From Acanthacorydalis orientalis (Eukaryota > Arthropoda > Insecta > Megaloptera > Corydalidae): a stretch of 64,000 nt of DNA. The translations under genes were made by a program, and so were the position numbers. The stretch lies in contig CM068314.1 in NCBI GenBank assembly GCA_034766995.1, positions 12,501 to 76,500 of the forward strand, in the 5' to 3' direction. This document shows positions 1 to 11,937 of this stretch, piece after piece (the stretch's first letter is position 1; every line of letters starts with the position of its first letter). The notes under the pieces were generated by a model, which did not search any database, had not been told where the DNA came from, and worked only from the letters and a program-made list of their open reading frames with translations.

Positions 1-271
1 GAATTTAAATGAATGTTCAAAAAATATGTTTAATTAATTAAATATATATATATATATACACAAACAGATAAAATGCAACCAAAAAAGGCAGAAAACTGAC
101 ATTTATGTACACACTTAATATAAATGAATTAAATTATTTCCTTGAAAATTACAGAGTAGTTGTCTTGTATAAAATAATGAAATATAACAGACAAGGTATT
201 TAATATTAATGTATAAAAAGGACAGCTCCAACATGTCTAATACATATCATATAAAAAAAATCATTCTTTCA
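1..271. other. AT-rich intergenic DNA, no gene seen
   Basis: AT-rich sequence with a short (TA)n run near position 50. I see no coding region, RNA gene or clear repeat boundary before the repeat family that begins near 272. Confidence 0.5.
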
Positions 272-1470
272 GGTACATTGGATACATATGCTAAATGGTT
301 CTAATCATCAAACAAATTTTTCAATATACATATGACTTTATAATTAAAGTTGAAAAATGCAACAGGTATATATTCAACGACAGTAAATATCTGCATGTTA
401 TTAAATTGTTAAACAGAAAATATTAAAAGTCCAACAAAGTGTGGCATTGTGGTGTTCGTGCAACGTGGCATCATCGTCGCAGATGAGAAAGAGAATCTAA
501 ATACTAGATGTATGTCTAACGTACAGCCGATGCCGGCAGAGGTACCTCCCGCTCCCTCCGACTACCTGAAACGCTACACCGACTTTGTAACAGTTTCAAT
601 GACTCACAACTCGCCCAGGTGTTCGTACAATGTTCACACGTTGCCAAGGGAAAAGAGAGGATCTCTATACACACATATATGCATTATATATTATTGTATT
701 TATAAATATGTGTGATTCTGATTTGTAAATTATCCAAATTTACTTTCACATACAAATTGGATACATATGCTTACAGGTTCTAATCATCAATCAAATATTT
801 CAAAATACATATGACTTAATAATAAGCATTCATTCAAAGTTATTAAAAATGTACATTTTAATAAATATTAAACAGAAAATATTACAATTCTAAAAAAGAA
901 TCGCATTCTGCTGTTCGTACAATGTGTCATCGTCGTCGAAGAGGGGTATTGAAATGTTCACTTGCATAGGCAAGAGGGAAGAGAGAATCACTAATACACA
1001 TGTGCATTTATTTTATATATATATATGATTCTAATTTGTAAAAAAAATGTACATATGAGCATATTAATAATCAGAAAATATTGCACGTAGAAGAAAAAGT
1101 GGCATTGCGAACGAATTTTCATTATGAACAAATACTTATTAATTCACAGTTCTGCAAGGTTCAACCTATTTAGAACGTGTTCCATACGGACCGCCGGTCT
1201 CTGGCGGTCCGCAGAGTCCGATGAATCAACGCAAGCCGGGTGACTCGCGCCAGACTTCATCGACAAAGTCCCCGCTAAGGTGAACAATATAAATGATGTC
1301 GTCAACGTGCCAACAAATATTTCTATATACATATGACTTAATAAATAAAGTTGAAAACTGCAACAGGTATATATTCAACGACAGTAAAAATCTGCATGTT
1401 ATTAAATTGTTAAACAGAAAATATTACAATTCAAAAAAAGAATCGCATTCTGCTGTTTGTACAATGTCAT
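272..1470. repeat. AT-rich repeat family, three copies
   Basis: Three related stretches occur near 272-480, 754-950 and 1310-1470. Each runs through 'ACATATGACTT', then an A/T-rich middle, then 'AAACAGAAAATATTA', and ends in a short segment with 'GGCATTG' or 'CGCATTCTGCTGTT' followed by 'GTACAATGT' or a close variant. Copies 1 and 3 also share 'GCAACAGGTATATATTC' and 'CTGCATGTTATTAAATTG'. The spacing is about 480-550 bp. The family and its mobility are unknown. The small ORF at 449-715 lies in this repeat and is not treated as a gene. Confidence 0.6.
1144..1320. repeat. GC-rich island copy 1 with hairpin
   Basis: This stretch is GC-rich inside otherwise AT-rich DNA. It is repeated almost exactly at 1660-1830, sharing 'TGCAAGGTTCAACCTATTT', 'CGCAAGCCGGGTGACTCGC' and 'AAGTCCCCGCTAAGGTGAAC'. 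It contains a perfect 8-bp inverted repeat, GGACCGCC with GGCGGTCC, separated by 7 bases near 1188-1210. A short open frame crosses both copies on the minus strand, but I find no start, splice or family support for a gene. Confidence 0.65.
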
Positions 1471-1659
1471 AATCTTAGAACAGGGGCAAGATGGTTACTA
1501 TACAAAATATATGTTTCTTTAGTCCGGTCGTTCATGCTTGCGATTAACAACATTCAAAATAGAACTGTTCTGACAGGGGAATTGAATGCAAGGAGCAAAA
1601 ACAAAGCGTGATACGCATTTTTTCATTCTGAACAAACATATGAGCAAATACTTTATTAA

Positions 1660-1830
1660 TTGACGTGCCTGCAAGGTTCAACCTATTTAGAACGTGTTCC
1701 ATGCGGACCGCCGGTCTCCGGCGATCCGCAGAGTCCGATGAATCAACGCAAGCCGGGTGACTCGCGCCAAACTTGATCGACAAAGTCCCCGCTAAGGTGA
1801 ACAATATAAATAACGTCGACAACGTGCCTC
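1660..1830. repeat. GC-rich island copy 2
   Basis: Second copy of the island at 1144-1320. The hairpin is kept except for one change in the right arm (GGCGATCC). The sequence before it, up to 'GAGCAAATACTTTATTAATT', also recurs near 2125, where the GC-rich part is missing. Several partial copies of the same module are therefore scattered across the first 6.3 kb. Confidence 0.65.
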
Positions 1831-1954
1831 TACCACTGTATGTATACCGTCATCGTCTTGACGAACCGGCCGTTGAACGGTATTACTATCGTTTTAATTG
1901 AGTATTACTACATTGTCGCGTACTTGTAAAAAAAAATTCACAGCAGCTTCTCAC

Positions 1955-2245
1955 ACAGATGACACTACATATATATATATACCTGTTGCATATACTGAGT
2001 TCGATGGCACTGTCGATGTTATACAAAAACATATAAATCAGGAATCCAAGATTTTTATTAAAGCTTACCCGCTAAATTATTGCTGGGAAACATAATCAGA
2101 GAGGTTTTCATTCTGAACAAACATATGAGCAAATACTTTATTAATTGAAAACTGCAAGGTTTAACCCATTTACAACGTGTTACAGACATTATTATATATC
2201 AAGTGATAATACAAGCTAAACGAATTCTCTTAAACCTACTTAACG
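1955..2245. repeat. Duplicated module copy 1 (before satellite B)
   Basis: This segment matches 6005-6290 in order: 'TACTGAG' with 'TCGATGG' and 'ACTGTCGAT', a stretch with 'TTTTTATTAA', then 'AATTATTGCTG', 'GTTTTCA', 'AACAAACATA', 'TTATTAATTGA', and 'CAGACATTATT' followed by an 'AGTGATAA' run. The two copies lie on either side of satellite array B1. Confidence 0.55.
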
Positions 2246-2329
2246 CTCAATTATTTATATATTTATATATATACATGCATTTATCTTTAATAAAAAAGTT
2301 ATAATTAAAATTATATATTCCCTGTAGCT

Positions 2330-5300
2330 AAAATCATGTTGTGTGTTAACTAACTACTTTCAAACTTAAATATATGATTATAACCTTAAAAAATACATTT
2401 AAAAATTTTACACTTTCAATGACTTCCAATTTATATATTCGTTCATTTGTATGTTGTTATATTCGATTATACCCTGTATGCGTACGTGCACAAACACTCT
2501 ATTTAAAATCTAATTGTATATTAACAAAGTAGCATCAGACAGTAGATTTATGATTATAACCTTAAAAAATACATTTAAAAGTATTATACTTACAATGACT
2601 TCCTCTTTAAATATTAGTTCATTTGTATGTTGTTTTTATGTTCGAATATACCCTCTATGCGTACATGCACTACCTCTGTACCTAAAATCAAATTGTGTGT
2701 TAACAAACTAGCAACAGATAGAAGATATATGATTATAACCTAAAAAAATATATAGAAAATTTAAACTTGCCATTATTTCCACTATAATTATTCATTCATT
2801 TGCCTGTTCTTTTTGTTCCCTTCGAATATAACTTATATGCGTACGTCCACTTCCTCCGTAACTAAAATCAAATTGGGTGTTAACAAACTAGCATCACATA
2901 GTAGATATATGATTATAACCTAATAAAAATATATAGAAAATTTAAACTTGCCATTATTTCCACTATAATTATTCATTCATTTGCCTGTTCTTTTTGTTCC
3001 CTTCGAATATAACTTATATGCGTACGTCCACTTCCTCCGTAACTAAAATCAAATTGGGTGTTAACAAACTAGCATCACATAGTAGATATATGATTATAAC
3101 CTAATAAAAATATATAGAAAATTTAAACTTGCCATTATTTCCACTATAATTATTCATTCATTTGCCTGTTCTTTTTGTTCCCTTCGAATATAACTTATAT
3201 GCGTACGTCCACTTCCTCCGTAACTAAAATCAAATTGGGTGTTAACAAACTAGCATCATATAGTAGATATATGATTATAACCTAATAAAAATATTTAGAA
3301 AATTTAAACTTGCCATTATTTCCACTATAATTATTCATTCATTTGCCTGTTCTTTTTGTTCCCTTCGAATATAACTTATATGCGTACGTCCACTTCCTCC
3401 GTACCTAAAATCAAATTGGGTGTTAACAAACTAGCATCACATAGTAGATATATGATTATAACCTAAAAAAAATATATAGAAAATTTAAACTTGCCATTAT
3501 TTCCACTATAATTATTCATTCATTTGCCTGTTCTTTTTGTTCCCTTCGAATATAACTTATATGCGTACGTCCACTTCCTCCGTAACTAAAATCAAATTGG
3601 GTGTTAACAAACTAGCATCACATAGTAGATATATGATTATAACCTAAAAAAAATATATAGAAAATTTAAACTTGCCATTATTTCCACTATAATTATTCAT
3701 TCCTTTGCCTGTTCTTTTTGTTCCCTTCGAATATAACCTATATGCGTACGTCCACTTCCTCCGTACCTAAAATCAAAATGGGTGTTAACAAACTAGCATC
3801 AGATAGAAGATATATGATTATAACCTTAAAAAAATATATAGAAAATTTAAACTTACATTGATTTCCAGTTCAAATATTCATTCGTTTGTATGTTGTTATC
3901 TTCGAATATAACCTATTTGCTTACGTGCACTATCTCCTCACCTAAAATCAAATTGGGTGTCAAAGTAGCGTCAGAAAGTAGATATGTGATTATAACATTA
4001 ATATATATATATTTAAAAAATGTATACTTACATGATTTCCACTTTAAATATTCATTCGTTTGCCTGTTCTTGTTGTTCCCTTCGAATATCTATATGCGTA
4101 TGCGTCCGTGCACTTCATCCGTACCTAAAATCAGATTGGGTGTTAACGATTTAGCATCGGACAGTAAATATATGATTATAACGATCAAAAGTTTATTTAA
4201 AAAATTATACTCGCGATGATTTCCACATTAAATATTCATTCGTTTGTATGTTGCTGTTACCTTCGGATATAACTGGTAAGCGTACGTGAACGTTCTCCCT
4301 ATCTAAAACCAAATTGTGTGTTAACAAACTAGCACCAGAGTATAAATATACGATTAAAACCTTAAAAAAATTATACTTGCAATGATTTCCACATTAAATA
4401 TTCGTTCGTTTGTATGTTGTTGTTATCTTCGGATATAACCTATATGCGTATGTGCACTACCTCCACACCTAAAATCAAAATGGGTGTTAAACTGGCATTC
4501 AGATTTTAAATATATGATTATAACTTTAAAATATATTTAAAAAGTTTATACTTGCAATGATTCCCACTTTAAATATTCTTTCATTTGTATGTTATCGTTA
4601 CCTTCAAATATAACCTATATGCGTACGTGTACTACCTCCACACCTAAAATCAAATTCGGTGTTAACAAACTAGCAATCAGAGTTTTAATATATGATTGTA
4701 ACCATAAAGAATATATTTAAAAAATTTATACTTGCAATGATTTTCACTTGAAATGTACATTCATTCGTAAGTTGTTGTTATCTTCGAATATATAACCTAT
4801 ATGCGTTCGTACACTACGTCCACACCTAAAATCAAATCGGGTGTTAACAAACTAGCAATCAGACTTTCGATATGATTATAACCTTAAAAATATATTTAAA
4901 AAAATTATACTTGCGATGATTTCCACTTTGAATATTCATTCGTTTGTACGTGTCGTTATTATCTTCGATATAACCTATACGCGTTCGTACACTACCTCCG
5001 TACCTAAAATCAAATCGGGTGTTAACTACCGTTCGGATTTTAAATATATGATTATGACCTTAAAAAATATATTTAAAAAAATTACACTCGCCGTGATTTC
5101 CACTCTAAATATTCATTCGTTCGTACGTGTTGTCGTCTTCGAATATAACCTACGCGCGTACGTACGCTACCTCCGCACCTGAAATCGAATCGGCCGTTAA
5201 CGGACTGGCGTTCGGATTTTAAATATATCGTGACCGTAAAAAATATATTTAAAAAATTTATACTCGCGACGATTCCCGCTTCGAATGTTCTTTCGTTCGT

Positions 5301-5790
5301 ACGTCGCCGTTTTCGAATACGACCCGTACGCGTACGTGCGCTCCGTCCGTATCCGATACCTGATTCGGTCGTACGCGACGGCTTCGGACTTTAAATACCG
5401 GATTATGACTTTGAAAATCGTTTTTAAAAAATTTATACCTGCGATGATTTCCGGCTTAAATATTCGTTCGTTCGTACGTTGTTTTCGAATATGACCTGTA
5501 CGCGTACGTGCGCTCGCTCCCTCCCCGTCTAAAATCAGATTCGGTTGTTTACGACAGTAGCTTCAGACTTTAAACATAGAATTATAACCTTAAAAAATAT
5601 ATTTAAAAAATTAATACTTATGATTTCCAGTCTAAATATTCATTCGTCTCTATGTTATTATCTTCGAATTTAACCTGGATGCGTACGTGCACTACTTCCG
5701 TACCTAAAATCAAATCGGTTGTTAACTAGTATCACACTTTCAAAATATGATTATAACCTTAAAAAATATATTTAAAAATGTGTATACGAG
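2330..5790. repeat. Satellite B, first array (about 178-181 bp units)
   Basis: About 19-20 tandem units. Each reads through 'ATATGATTATAACCTTAAA', an A/T run, 'ACTTGCAATGATTTCCAC', 'AAATATTCATTCGTTTGTA', 'TTATCTTCGAATATAACC', 'ATGCGTACGT', 'ACTACCTCC', 'CCTAAAATCAAATTGGGTGT' and 'TAACAAACTAGCA'. Unit length is 181 bp in the uniform part (anchors at 2880, 3061, 3242, 3423, 3604, 3785) and somewhat shorter elsewhere. Units become CpG-rich towards 5.1-5.5 kb. Small open frames inside units are not genes. Confidence 0.9.
2700..3850. repeat. Homogenised 181-bp sub-array within satellite B
   Basis: About six neighbouring B units are nearly identical to each other. They share variants that other units lack, such as 'GCCATTATTTCCACTATAA' and 'CCTGTTCTTTTTGTTCCC'. 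The period is exactly 181 bp. This is the pattern expected after recent local amplification by unequal exchange. Confidence 0.8.
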
Positions 5791-5805
5791 ATATATGGCT
5801 GAGTG

Positions 5806-5990
5806 GATTTTTGAATATGAAATAGGTGCGACGTTCGCCGATAATTCCAAACTTGATTTATTTTGAATAGAGTTAGAAACTGATGCATTACGCTGCAAAC
5901 TTGACTTCGGCTTGACGCGCGACCGCCGATTCCACGAATGTAATGGCGTCCTTGCCTCGGTGTTACCGAGTATGATGCGTTAAATGTTCA
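5806..5990. repeat. Flank of satellite B1 (copy 1)
   Basis: Unique-looking DNA at the end of array B1 that recurs at 17733-17893, at the end of array B2. Shared strings include 'GATTTTTGAATATGAAATA', 'TTGATTTATTTTGAAT' (variant), 'GCGACCGCCGATTCCACGAA', 'TGTAATGGCGT' or 'TGTGATGGCGT', and 'AGTATGATGCGTTAAAT'. Confidence 0.85.
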
Positions 5991-6004
5991 TGTTGGGTAA
6001 CTTT

Positions 6005-6290
6005 TACTACTATTACTGAGACCGATGGAACTGTCGATCCTGAACGAAACCATACGTAGGAGGATTTAGTTTTTTATTAACATAAAATTAACGCCTAAAC
6101 GCAAAATTAACGCATAATTATTACTGTGGAACATGGCCAAAGTTAGGTTTTCACTCGCAACAAACATAAGTAAATACATTATTAATTGACGGATTTTATG
6201 TGATTTAACAAATTTAGAACATGTTTCAGACATTATTGATTACCTAGTGATAACACAAATAGAAAGAATTGTTACACCTAATTAACGCTT
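6005..6290. repeat. Duplicated module copy 2 (after satellite B)
   Basis: Diverged copy of the module at 1955-2245, in the same orientation and on the other side of array B1. It carries internal repeats of 'AACGC' with 'AAAATTAACGC'. Confidence 0.5.
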
Positions 6291-6756
6291 AATTATTGCT
6301 GTGGAGAATGAACACACGCGCGCATACACACATATGTGTATGTATATATATATACTTACAATATATATATATATATACATCTTTAATAAAATAAAAAGTT
6401 TAAATTAAAAGGAAACACAACCCTACATATATGCACCAAAACATACTTGTAGCTTTTCAATTGAAGTAATTATGATTTAATGAAAGGTATCGGTTATAAA
6501 TGTCATTGAATTTATGAACGACATTTGAATGCTGTTTTGGGCCAGACGAGAACTATATATTCACATACATATACGTACGTATATATTGTTTATAACTTAC
6601 TTACATTTTAATTGAAGATTTCAAGACTAAACCGTGACCTAGCACGACCGACCGATGAACACAACGTCTCACCCCGCTCTAAAAAAACAAATTGTCGGCG
6701 ATAAACTACAATGTAGCGTACTTTCAGTAGCACAGAAGCATGAATGTTCATATAAT
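6291..6756. other. AT-rich spacer, nothing recognised
   Basis: Short (TA)n and (CA)n runs near 6308-6380, then unremarkable AT-rich DNA. I see no coding region. Confidence 0.5.
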
Positions 6757-6965
6757 CACTGCATCAGCAAGAACTGTAGACGGAGATAAATCGATGTCAC
6801 ACTGTAAGAGAAAAGGAGAAGCGAACAACATACGTCATAACGTATTAAGGCATCCCAAGGACAGCTATTGCATCATTATTTGTTATGACTTCGAATTTTT
6901 ATTCGTGTAAACAATTTGTGGCGCCAAATCGGATCACATAAAAACATACAATATTATTTTTTTAT
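6757..6965. repeat. Flank of satellite A (copy 1)
   Basis: This segment recurs at 12140-12400. Shared strings are 'ATAATCACTGCATCAGCAAG', 'AACTGTAGACGGAGATAAAT', 'GAGAAAAGGAGA' followed by 'GCGAACAACA', 'ATTTGTTAT', 'GTAAACAATTT', 'GCCAAATCGGATCACATAAA' and a closing (TA)n. The second copy has about 50 additional bases in the middle. Confidence 0.85.
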
Positions 6966-6983
6966 ATATATATATATATATAT

Positions 6984-8582
6984 ATTGACATTTTGTCAAA
7001 AATATTCTTATTACAGATGATTTAAATTGAAATGATACATCATTAGACATTAATATATACATAGGAGAGCTCTGAGTCTTTTATAAACAAATATAATAAG
7101 ATTTCAAATGAAGACATTCTGCCAAGAATAGTCTTATTACAGATGATTTAAACTGAGCTGATATATCATTAGACATTAATATATACAAAGGAGGGGTCCC
7201 AGTCTTTAATAAATAAATACAATAGGTGTACTTTATGATTTAAATAAGTATTTTGAGTTCAAACCTATGATGCATTTAAATTGATGACATTATTTCAAAA
7301 ATATTCTTATTACAGATGATTTAAATTGAACTGATATATATATATATCATTAGACATTAATATATACAAAGGAGAAGTCCAAGTATTTAATAAATAAATA
7401 CAATAGGTGTACTTTAATATTTAAATAAGTATTTTGAGGTCTACATATGATGCATTTTAAATAGTGACATTCAGTCTAAATATTCTTATTATAGATGATT
7501 TAAATTGAACTGATATATATCATTAGACCTTAATATATACAAAGGAGGGGTCCAAGTCTTTAATAAATAAATACAATAGGTGTACTTTATTTATTTAAAT
7601 AAGTATTTTGAGGTCTACATATAATGCATTTAAAATGATGACATTCTGTCAAGAATATTCTTATTACAGATGATTTAAATTGAACTGATATAACATTAGA
7701 CATTAATATATACAAAGGAGAGGTCAAAGTCTTTAATTAATAAATACAATAGGTGTACTTTAATATTTAAATAAGTATTTTGAGGTCTACATATAATGCA
7801 TTTTAAATAAGTGACATTCTGCCTAAATATTCTTATTATAGATGATTTAAATTGAACTGATGTGTCATACATTAATATATACAAAGGAGGGGTCCTAGTC
7901 TTTGATTAATAAGTATAATAATTGTATTTTATGATTTAAATAAGTATTTTGAGTTCTGACCTATGATGAATTTAAAATAGTGACATTCTGTCAAGATTAT
8001 TTTTATTACAGTTGGTTTAAATTGCACTGATATGTCATTATACATTCATATATACAAACGAGGGCTCCTGAGTCTTTAATAAACAAATATAATGAGTGTA
8101 TTGTATGATTAAAATAAGAACTGTGAGCACTAAATATGATGCATTTAATATGATGGCATTTTGTCAAGAATATTCTTATTAAAGACAATTTAAATTGCAC
8201 TGATATGTCATTAGATAATAATATATATTTTAAGTGGGCTCGAAGTCTTTAATAAATAAATACAATAGGTGTACTTTATGATTTAAATAAGTATTTTGCA
8301 TGCATGCATATGCATGCAAATGCATATGCATGCATTGCATGCATATGCATTTAAAATGATGACATTCTGTCAAGAATATACTTATTACAGATGATTTAAA
8401 TGGAACTGATATATATATCATTAGACATTAATATATACAAAGGAGAGGTCCAAGTCTTTAATAAATAAATACAATAGGTGTATTTTATGATTTAAATAAG
8501 TATTTTGAGTTTTAAATAAGATGCATTTAAAATGAGGACATTTTGTCAAAAATACTCTTATAACAGATGATTTAAATTGAAC
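6984..8582. repeat. Satellite A, first array (about 172 bp units)
   Basis: About nine to ten tandem units with anchors 'ATTAATATATAC' near 7049, 7174, 7355, 7529, 7702, 7871, 8042, 8215 and 8433. Units contain 'GATGATTTAAATTGAACTGA', 'GGAG' with 'GGTCC', 'AGTCTTTAATAAATAAATAC', 'AGGTGTACTTTATGATTTAA', 'GTATTTTGAG' and 'TGACATTCTGTCAAGAATAT'. The last motif is a short dyad (TGACA/TGTCA) kept in most units. Satellite A shows no similarity to satellite B that I can see. Confidence 0.9.
8297..8353. repeat. GCATGC/ATGCAT palindromic cluster inside a satellite A unit
   Basis: About 55 bases of alternating ATGCAT and GCATGC words interrupt one A unit and lengthen it to about 218 bp. The run is close to self-complementary throughout. 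Confidence 0.8.
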
Positions 8583-8583
8583 T

Positions 8584-8617
<34 letters not shown>

Positions 8618-8621
8618 AGAC

Positions 8622-8720
<99 letters not shown>

Positions 8721-8745
8721 CATATACATATATATATATATATAT
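8583..8745. repeat. (TA)n tract at the 5' edge of the RTE element
   Basis: About 160 bp of TA repeats with interspersed TACATA and TAGACATA variants. It joins the last A unit directly to the LINE 5' region. Long Ile-Tyr open frames over it are artefacts. Confidence 0.9.
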
Positions 8746-8920
8746 CCTCCCCAAATTCCTACTTCATTGCCTCAAAGTGGCGGGAAGGTGCGAACGGGAT
8801 TTCAAGGAGATGTACTGTGATATTCTTTGAATATTGGTAGGTTTAACCATACAGAGAAAACTTGAAAATTATTCCCGGCCAAAATGAAGAGGTACTCGCC
8901 AATACGCAAGTGGGATCAGC

Positions 8921-11770
8921 GTGGCGAGTCATGATCCCAAACCTTACATGATGAGTACAAATACAAAACGGCCCTCATTCTCCGGAGGCCTACTTGTCCC
9001 CTGCTGTGACAGTAGCAGGGACCAAGGCAAGATGGCAGAGGGTGCTAAGAATCCCCGGAGTCTAAACACCGACTGCCCTTCTCTCTATTCTTTCCACAGG
9101 TCATCTACGCTTAATATCTCTACCTACAATTGCAGATCACTATCGAACGAAGAAAGACTGGAAGAACTCCAAGAAGAACTGACCAAAATTAAGTGGGACA
9201 TTATAGGACTTAGTGAAGTACGAAGAAAAGGGGAAAAAACGCTTGAAATGAAAAACGGAGATCTTCTTTACTATCGTGGATCAGAAAAAGGAAATATAGG
9301 AGGAATCGGATTTATCGTAAATAAGAAACTAAAGGATAACATTGTGGAAATAGAAAGCACATCAGAACGTGCGGCGAGATTGGTAATTCAAATATCAAAG
9401 AGGTATCAAATCCAAATCATGCAAGTCTACGCGCCTACAACAGCTCATAAGGACGAAGAAGTTGAAGATTTTTACCAAGAAATAGGAAAACTTAATGACA
9501 AGGGAAACTGTCACTACAAAATTATAATGGGAGACTTTAACGCAAAGATCGGAGAAAGGCAAGAGAACGATAATGTAGTTGGAAAATTTGGCTTTGGAAC
9601 AAGGAATGAAAGAGGAAATCGACTAATTGATTTTGCAGAGAGCACAAGTTTATATGTAATGAACTCCTTTTTCAAGAAAAATATCAAAAGGAAATGGACA
9701 TGGAAAGGTCCCAATAACATCAAAAACGAAATAGACTACATCCTGGTAAATAAAAAATCAATTGTGGAAGATTGTTCCGTATTAAATAGATTTAATGCCG
9801 GGAGCGATCATCGGATGGTAAGAAGCAAAATACGCATAAATTCAAGACTGGAAAGAAGAAAACTTTTCAAGACTCCGAGGAAGACAATTAATATTCAAAG
9901 TCTAGAAGAGAGAAAAGTAGAATTTGAAATAGAATTAAAAACCCGTTTTGACATATTGGAGAATGCAGATGCGAATGTAGAAGAAAAAGTGGTTGAAATT
10001 ATCAAAGAATCCGCGCAAGAAATAGGAGGAATCCTTAAAATAAAATCAAATAAGAAAATATCAGAAAAAACTAAATGTCTAATGAAGAAGAGAAGAGAAA
10101 TAAAACTAACAGATAATGTGAAAGACCGAATCGAATACATCGAACTTGGCAAAACAGTGAGGAAGTGTATTAGAGAAGACGTTCGAAAGTACAACAATGA
10201 ACTAATTAAGAAGACTATTGAAGAAAATAAAAGCTACCGAAAAATGAAACAGAGCTTAACGATTGGCAAAGAACATATAACTGCCTTGAAATTAGATGAT
10301 GGGAGCAGAATTTTCAACAAAAAGGAAATCATTAAAAGAGTAGAAGAATTCTATACAGACCTATACAAAAATACATGTAACAAAGAAAACGAGAATAGAA
10401 AACATACAAACCAAGGTGTCCCACCCGTGCTACCGGAAGAGGTTACATATGCAATAAAGAATATGAAAAATGGAAGAGCAGCCGGAAATGATGGGTTAAT
10501 AGCAGAAATTTTCAAGTTAGTAGGAGAAAAAACAGAAAAAGTTCTCGCTGATATATTCACTGCTTGTATACAAAAAAGAACTATCCCGGATAAATGGAAT
10601 GAAGCCAACGTAATTCTTCTACACAAGAAAGGAGATAAAGAAGATTTGAAGAATTATCGGCCGATTAGTTTACTACCTACGATATATAAGATCTTTACAA
10701 AAATAATTTCGAAACGTCTACAAGTGCAACTAGACTTCGCCCAACCAAGGGAACAAGCAGGATTTAGAACCGGATTTAGTACAATGGATCATATTCAAGT
10801 AGTGAAAGAAGTAATAAGCCGATCAAATGAATATCAAATACCAGTGTGTCTTGGATTTATAGACTACGAGAAGGCTTTTGACTCCATCACCACCTTGTCG
10901 GTAATATCTGCACTGAAGAACCAGGGCATAGAGGGCACATATATCGAGCTGCTAGATAACATCTATAAAAAAGCAACGATGTCGGTGAAGCTACATGAAG
11001 AAACAAGAAAGATAACAATCGAGAAAGGTGTAAGACAGGGAGATGCAATTTCTCCGAAATTGTTTACTGCGGCCTTAGAAGAAGTATTCAAATCGCTCGA
11101 CTGGGAGGACAAAGGAATCGAGATAAAGGGCGAAAGATTAAGCCATCTCCGGTTTGCCGATGATATAGTTATTTTCGCAAATACTCCGGAAGAGTTGCAA
11201 AAGAGAATAGAAGAACTAAACGATGCCAGTCAAAAAATCGGCCTCAACATGAATCATACAAAGACAAAAGTACTGTTCAATGCGTTTGTATGTCCGAAGA
11301 AAATTGAAATAAAAGGAACGGAAATAGAAGAAGTCACGAAATATGTCTATCTAGGCCAGCTTATCAACAGAGATGGATCATTCACGGAAGAAGTAAATAG
11401 GAGAATAAAAATGGGATGGAGCTCTTTCGGACGAAACGCCTCAATATTTAAATCAACAAACCCACTCTGTTTAAAGAAAAAAGTATTCGATCAGTGTATA
11501 CTACCGGTCCTTACCTACGGCAGCGAAACATGGGTGCTTAACGCCAAAATAGTTCAAAGACTCCAAACAACACAACGAAGTATGGAACGATGCATGTTGG
11601 GAATAACAAGAAGAGATAGAAAGAGAATAGAATGGATACGAAAACAAACAGGAGTCACAGATATAATAAGAAGAGTAAAGAGTCTGAAATGGAAATGGGC
11701 GGGACATGTCGCAAGAAGGAAGACAACCGATGGACAAGAGAAATTATTGACTGGGAACCAAGGAATATGA
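8921..11770 (+). CDS. RTE endonuclease/reverse transcriptase ORF (949 aa, C-terminus out of frame)
   Basis: Copies the retrotransposon by target-primed reverse transcription. The apurinic-type endonuclease domain covers roughly residues 65-305, with 'STYNCRSL', '[10 protein letters not shown]', 'QVYAPT', '[10 protein letters not shown]' and a closing '[11 protein letters not shown]' as expected for the metal- and phosphate-binding sites. The reverse transcriptase covers roughly residues 510-830: 'NYRPISLL', '[10 protein letters not shown]' with Asp648, '[12 protein letters not shown]', and the catalytic 'FADD' with Asp747/Asp748. '[13 protein letters not shown]' marks the thumb side. The start is the first ATG after the 5' region. 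The frame stops early at 11770 with an unrelated tail, while the conserved C-terminal residues continue in another frame up to 11916. The copy is probably inactive as it stands, though the lesion is minor and could be an assembly error. Confidence 0.85.
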   Translation: MASHDPKPYMMSTNTKRPSFSGGLLVPCCDSSRDQGKMAEGAKNPRSLNTDCPSLYSFHRSSTLNISTYNCRSLSNEERLEELQEELTKIKWDIIGLSEVRRKGEKTLEMKNGDLLYYRGSEKGNIGGIGFIVNKKLKDNIVEIESTSERAARLVIQISKRYQIQIMQVYAPTTAHKDEEVEDFYQEIGKLNDKGNCHYKIIMGDFNAKIGERQENDNVVGKFGFGTRNERGNRLIDFAESTSLYVMNSFFKKNIKRKWTWKGPNNIKNEIDYILVNKKSIVEDCSVLNRFNAGSDHRMVRSKIRINSRLERRKLFKTPRKTINIQSLEERKVEFEIELKTRFDILENADANVEEKVVEIIKESAQEIGGILKIKSNKKISEKTKCLMKKRREIKLTDNVKDRIEYIELGKTVRKCIREDVRKYNNELIKKTIEENKSYRKMKQSLTIGKEHITALKLDDGSRIFNKKEIIKRVEEFYTDLYKNTCNKENENRKHTNQGVPPVLPEEVTYAIKNMKNGRAAGNDGLIAEIFKLVGEKTEKVLADIFTACIQKRTIPDKWNEANVILLHKKGDKEDLKNYRPISLLPTIYKIFTKIISKRLQVQLDFAQPREQAGFRTGFSTMDHIQVVKEVISRSNEYQIPVCLGFIDYEKAFDSITTLSVISALKNQGIEGTYIELLDNIYKKATMSVKLHEETRKITIEKGVRQGDAISPKLFTAALEEVFKSLDWEDKGIEIKGERLSHLRFADDIVIFANTPEELQKRIEELNDASQKIGLNMNHTKTKVLFNAFVCPKKIEIKGTEIEEVTKYVYLGQLINRDGSFTEEVNRRIKMGWSSFGRNASIFKSTNPLCLKKKVFDQCILPVLTYGSETWVLNAKIVQRLQTTQRSMERCMLGITRRDRKRIEWIRKQTGVTDIIRRVKSLKWKWAGHVARRKTTDGQEKLLTGNQGI

Positions 11771-11916
11771 AAAGACCGAGAAAGAGACCAATGAACAGAT
11801 GGGATAAGGATATTAAAAACTTTATTGGAAAAATGTGGAAAAGAGAGGCACTGAATCGAACAAAATGGAAAATCATGGAAGAAACCTTTATCCAGCAGTG
11901 GATTGACAGGGGCTGA
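11718..11916 (+). pseudogene. Out-of-frame C-terminus of the RTE ORF
   Basis: After a one-base type frame slip near 11715-11723 the conserved RTE C-terminal sequence continues in the +1-shifted frame: '[15 protein letters not shown]', '[10 protein letters not shown]' and a final 'FIQQWIDRG' before the stop. The main frame reads through the same bases as unrelated residues. Confidence 0.8.
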
Positions 11917-11934
11917 AGATGATGATGATGATGA

Positions 11935-11937
<3 letters not shown>

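Noticed and set aside
1144..1822. Two short minus-strand frames with similar peptides across the GC-rich islands
   Set aside because: The peptide similarity follows from near-identical DNA. There is no start context, splice site or family match.
2514..5494. Short frames within the satellite B units
   Set aside because: They recur with the repeat period and carry no conserved coding signal.
8421..8840. Ile-Tyr-Ile-Tyr open frames
   Set aside because: Translation of (TA)n microsatellites. The same artefact appears at 11.95, 20.86, 25.1, 28.5, 57.4, 58.65, 61.2 and 62.1 kb.
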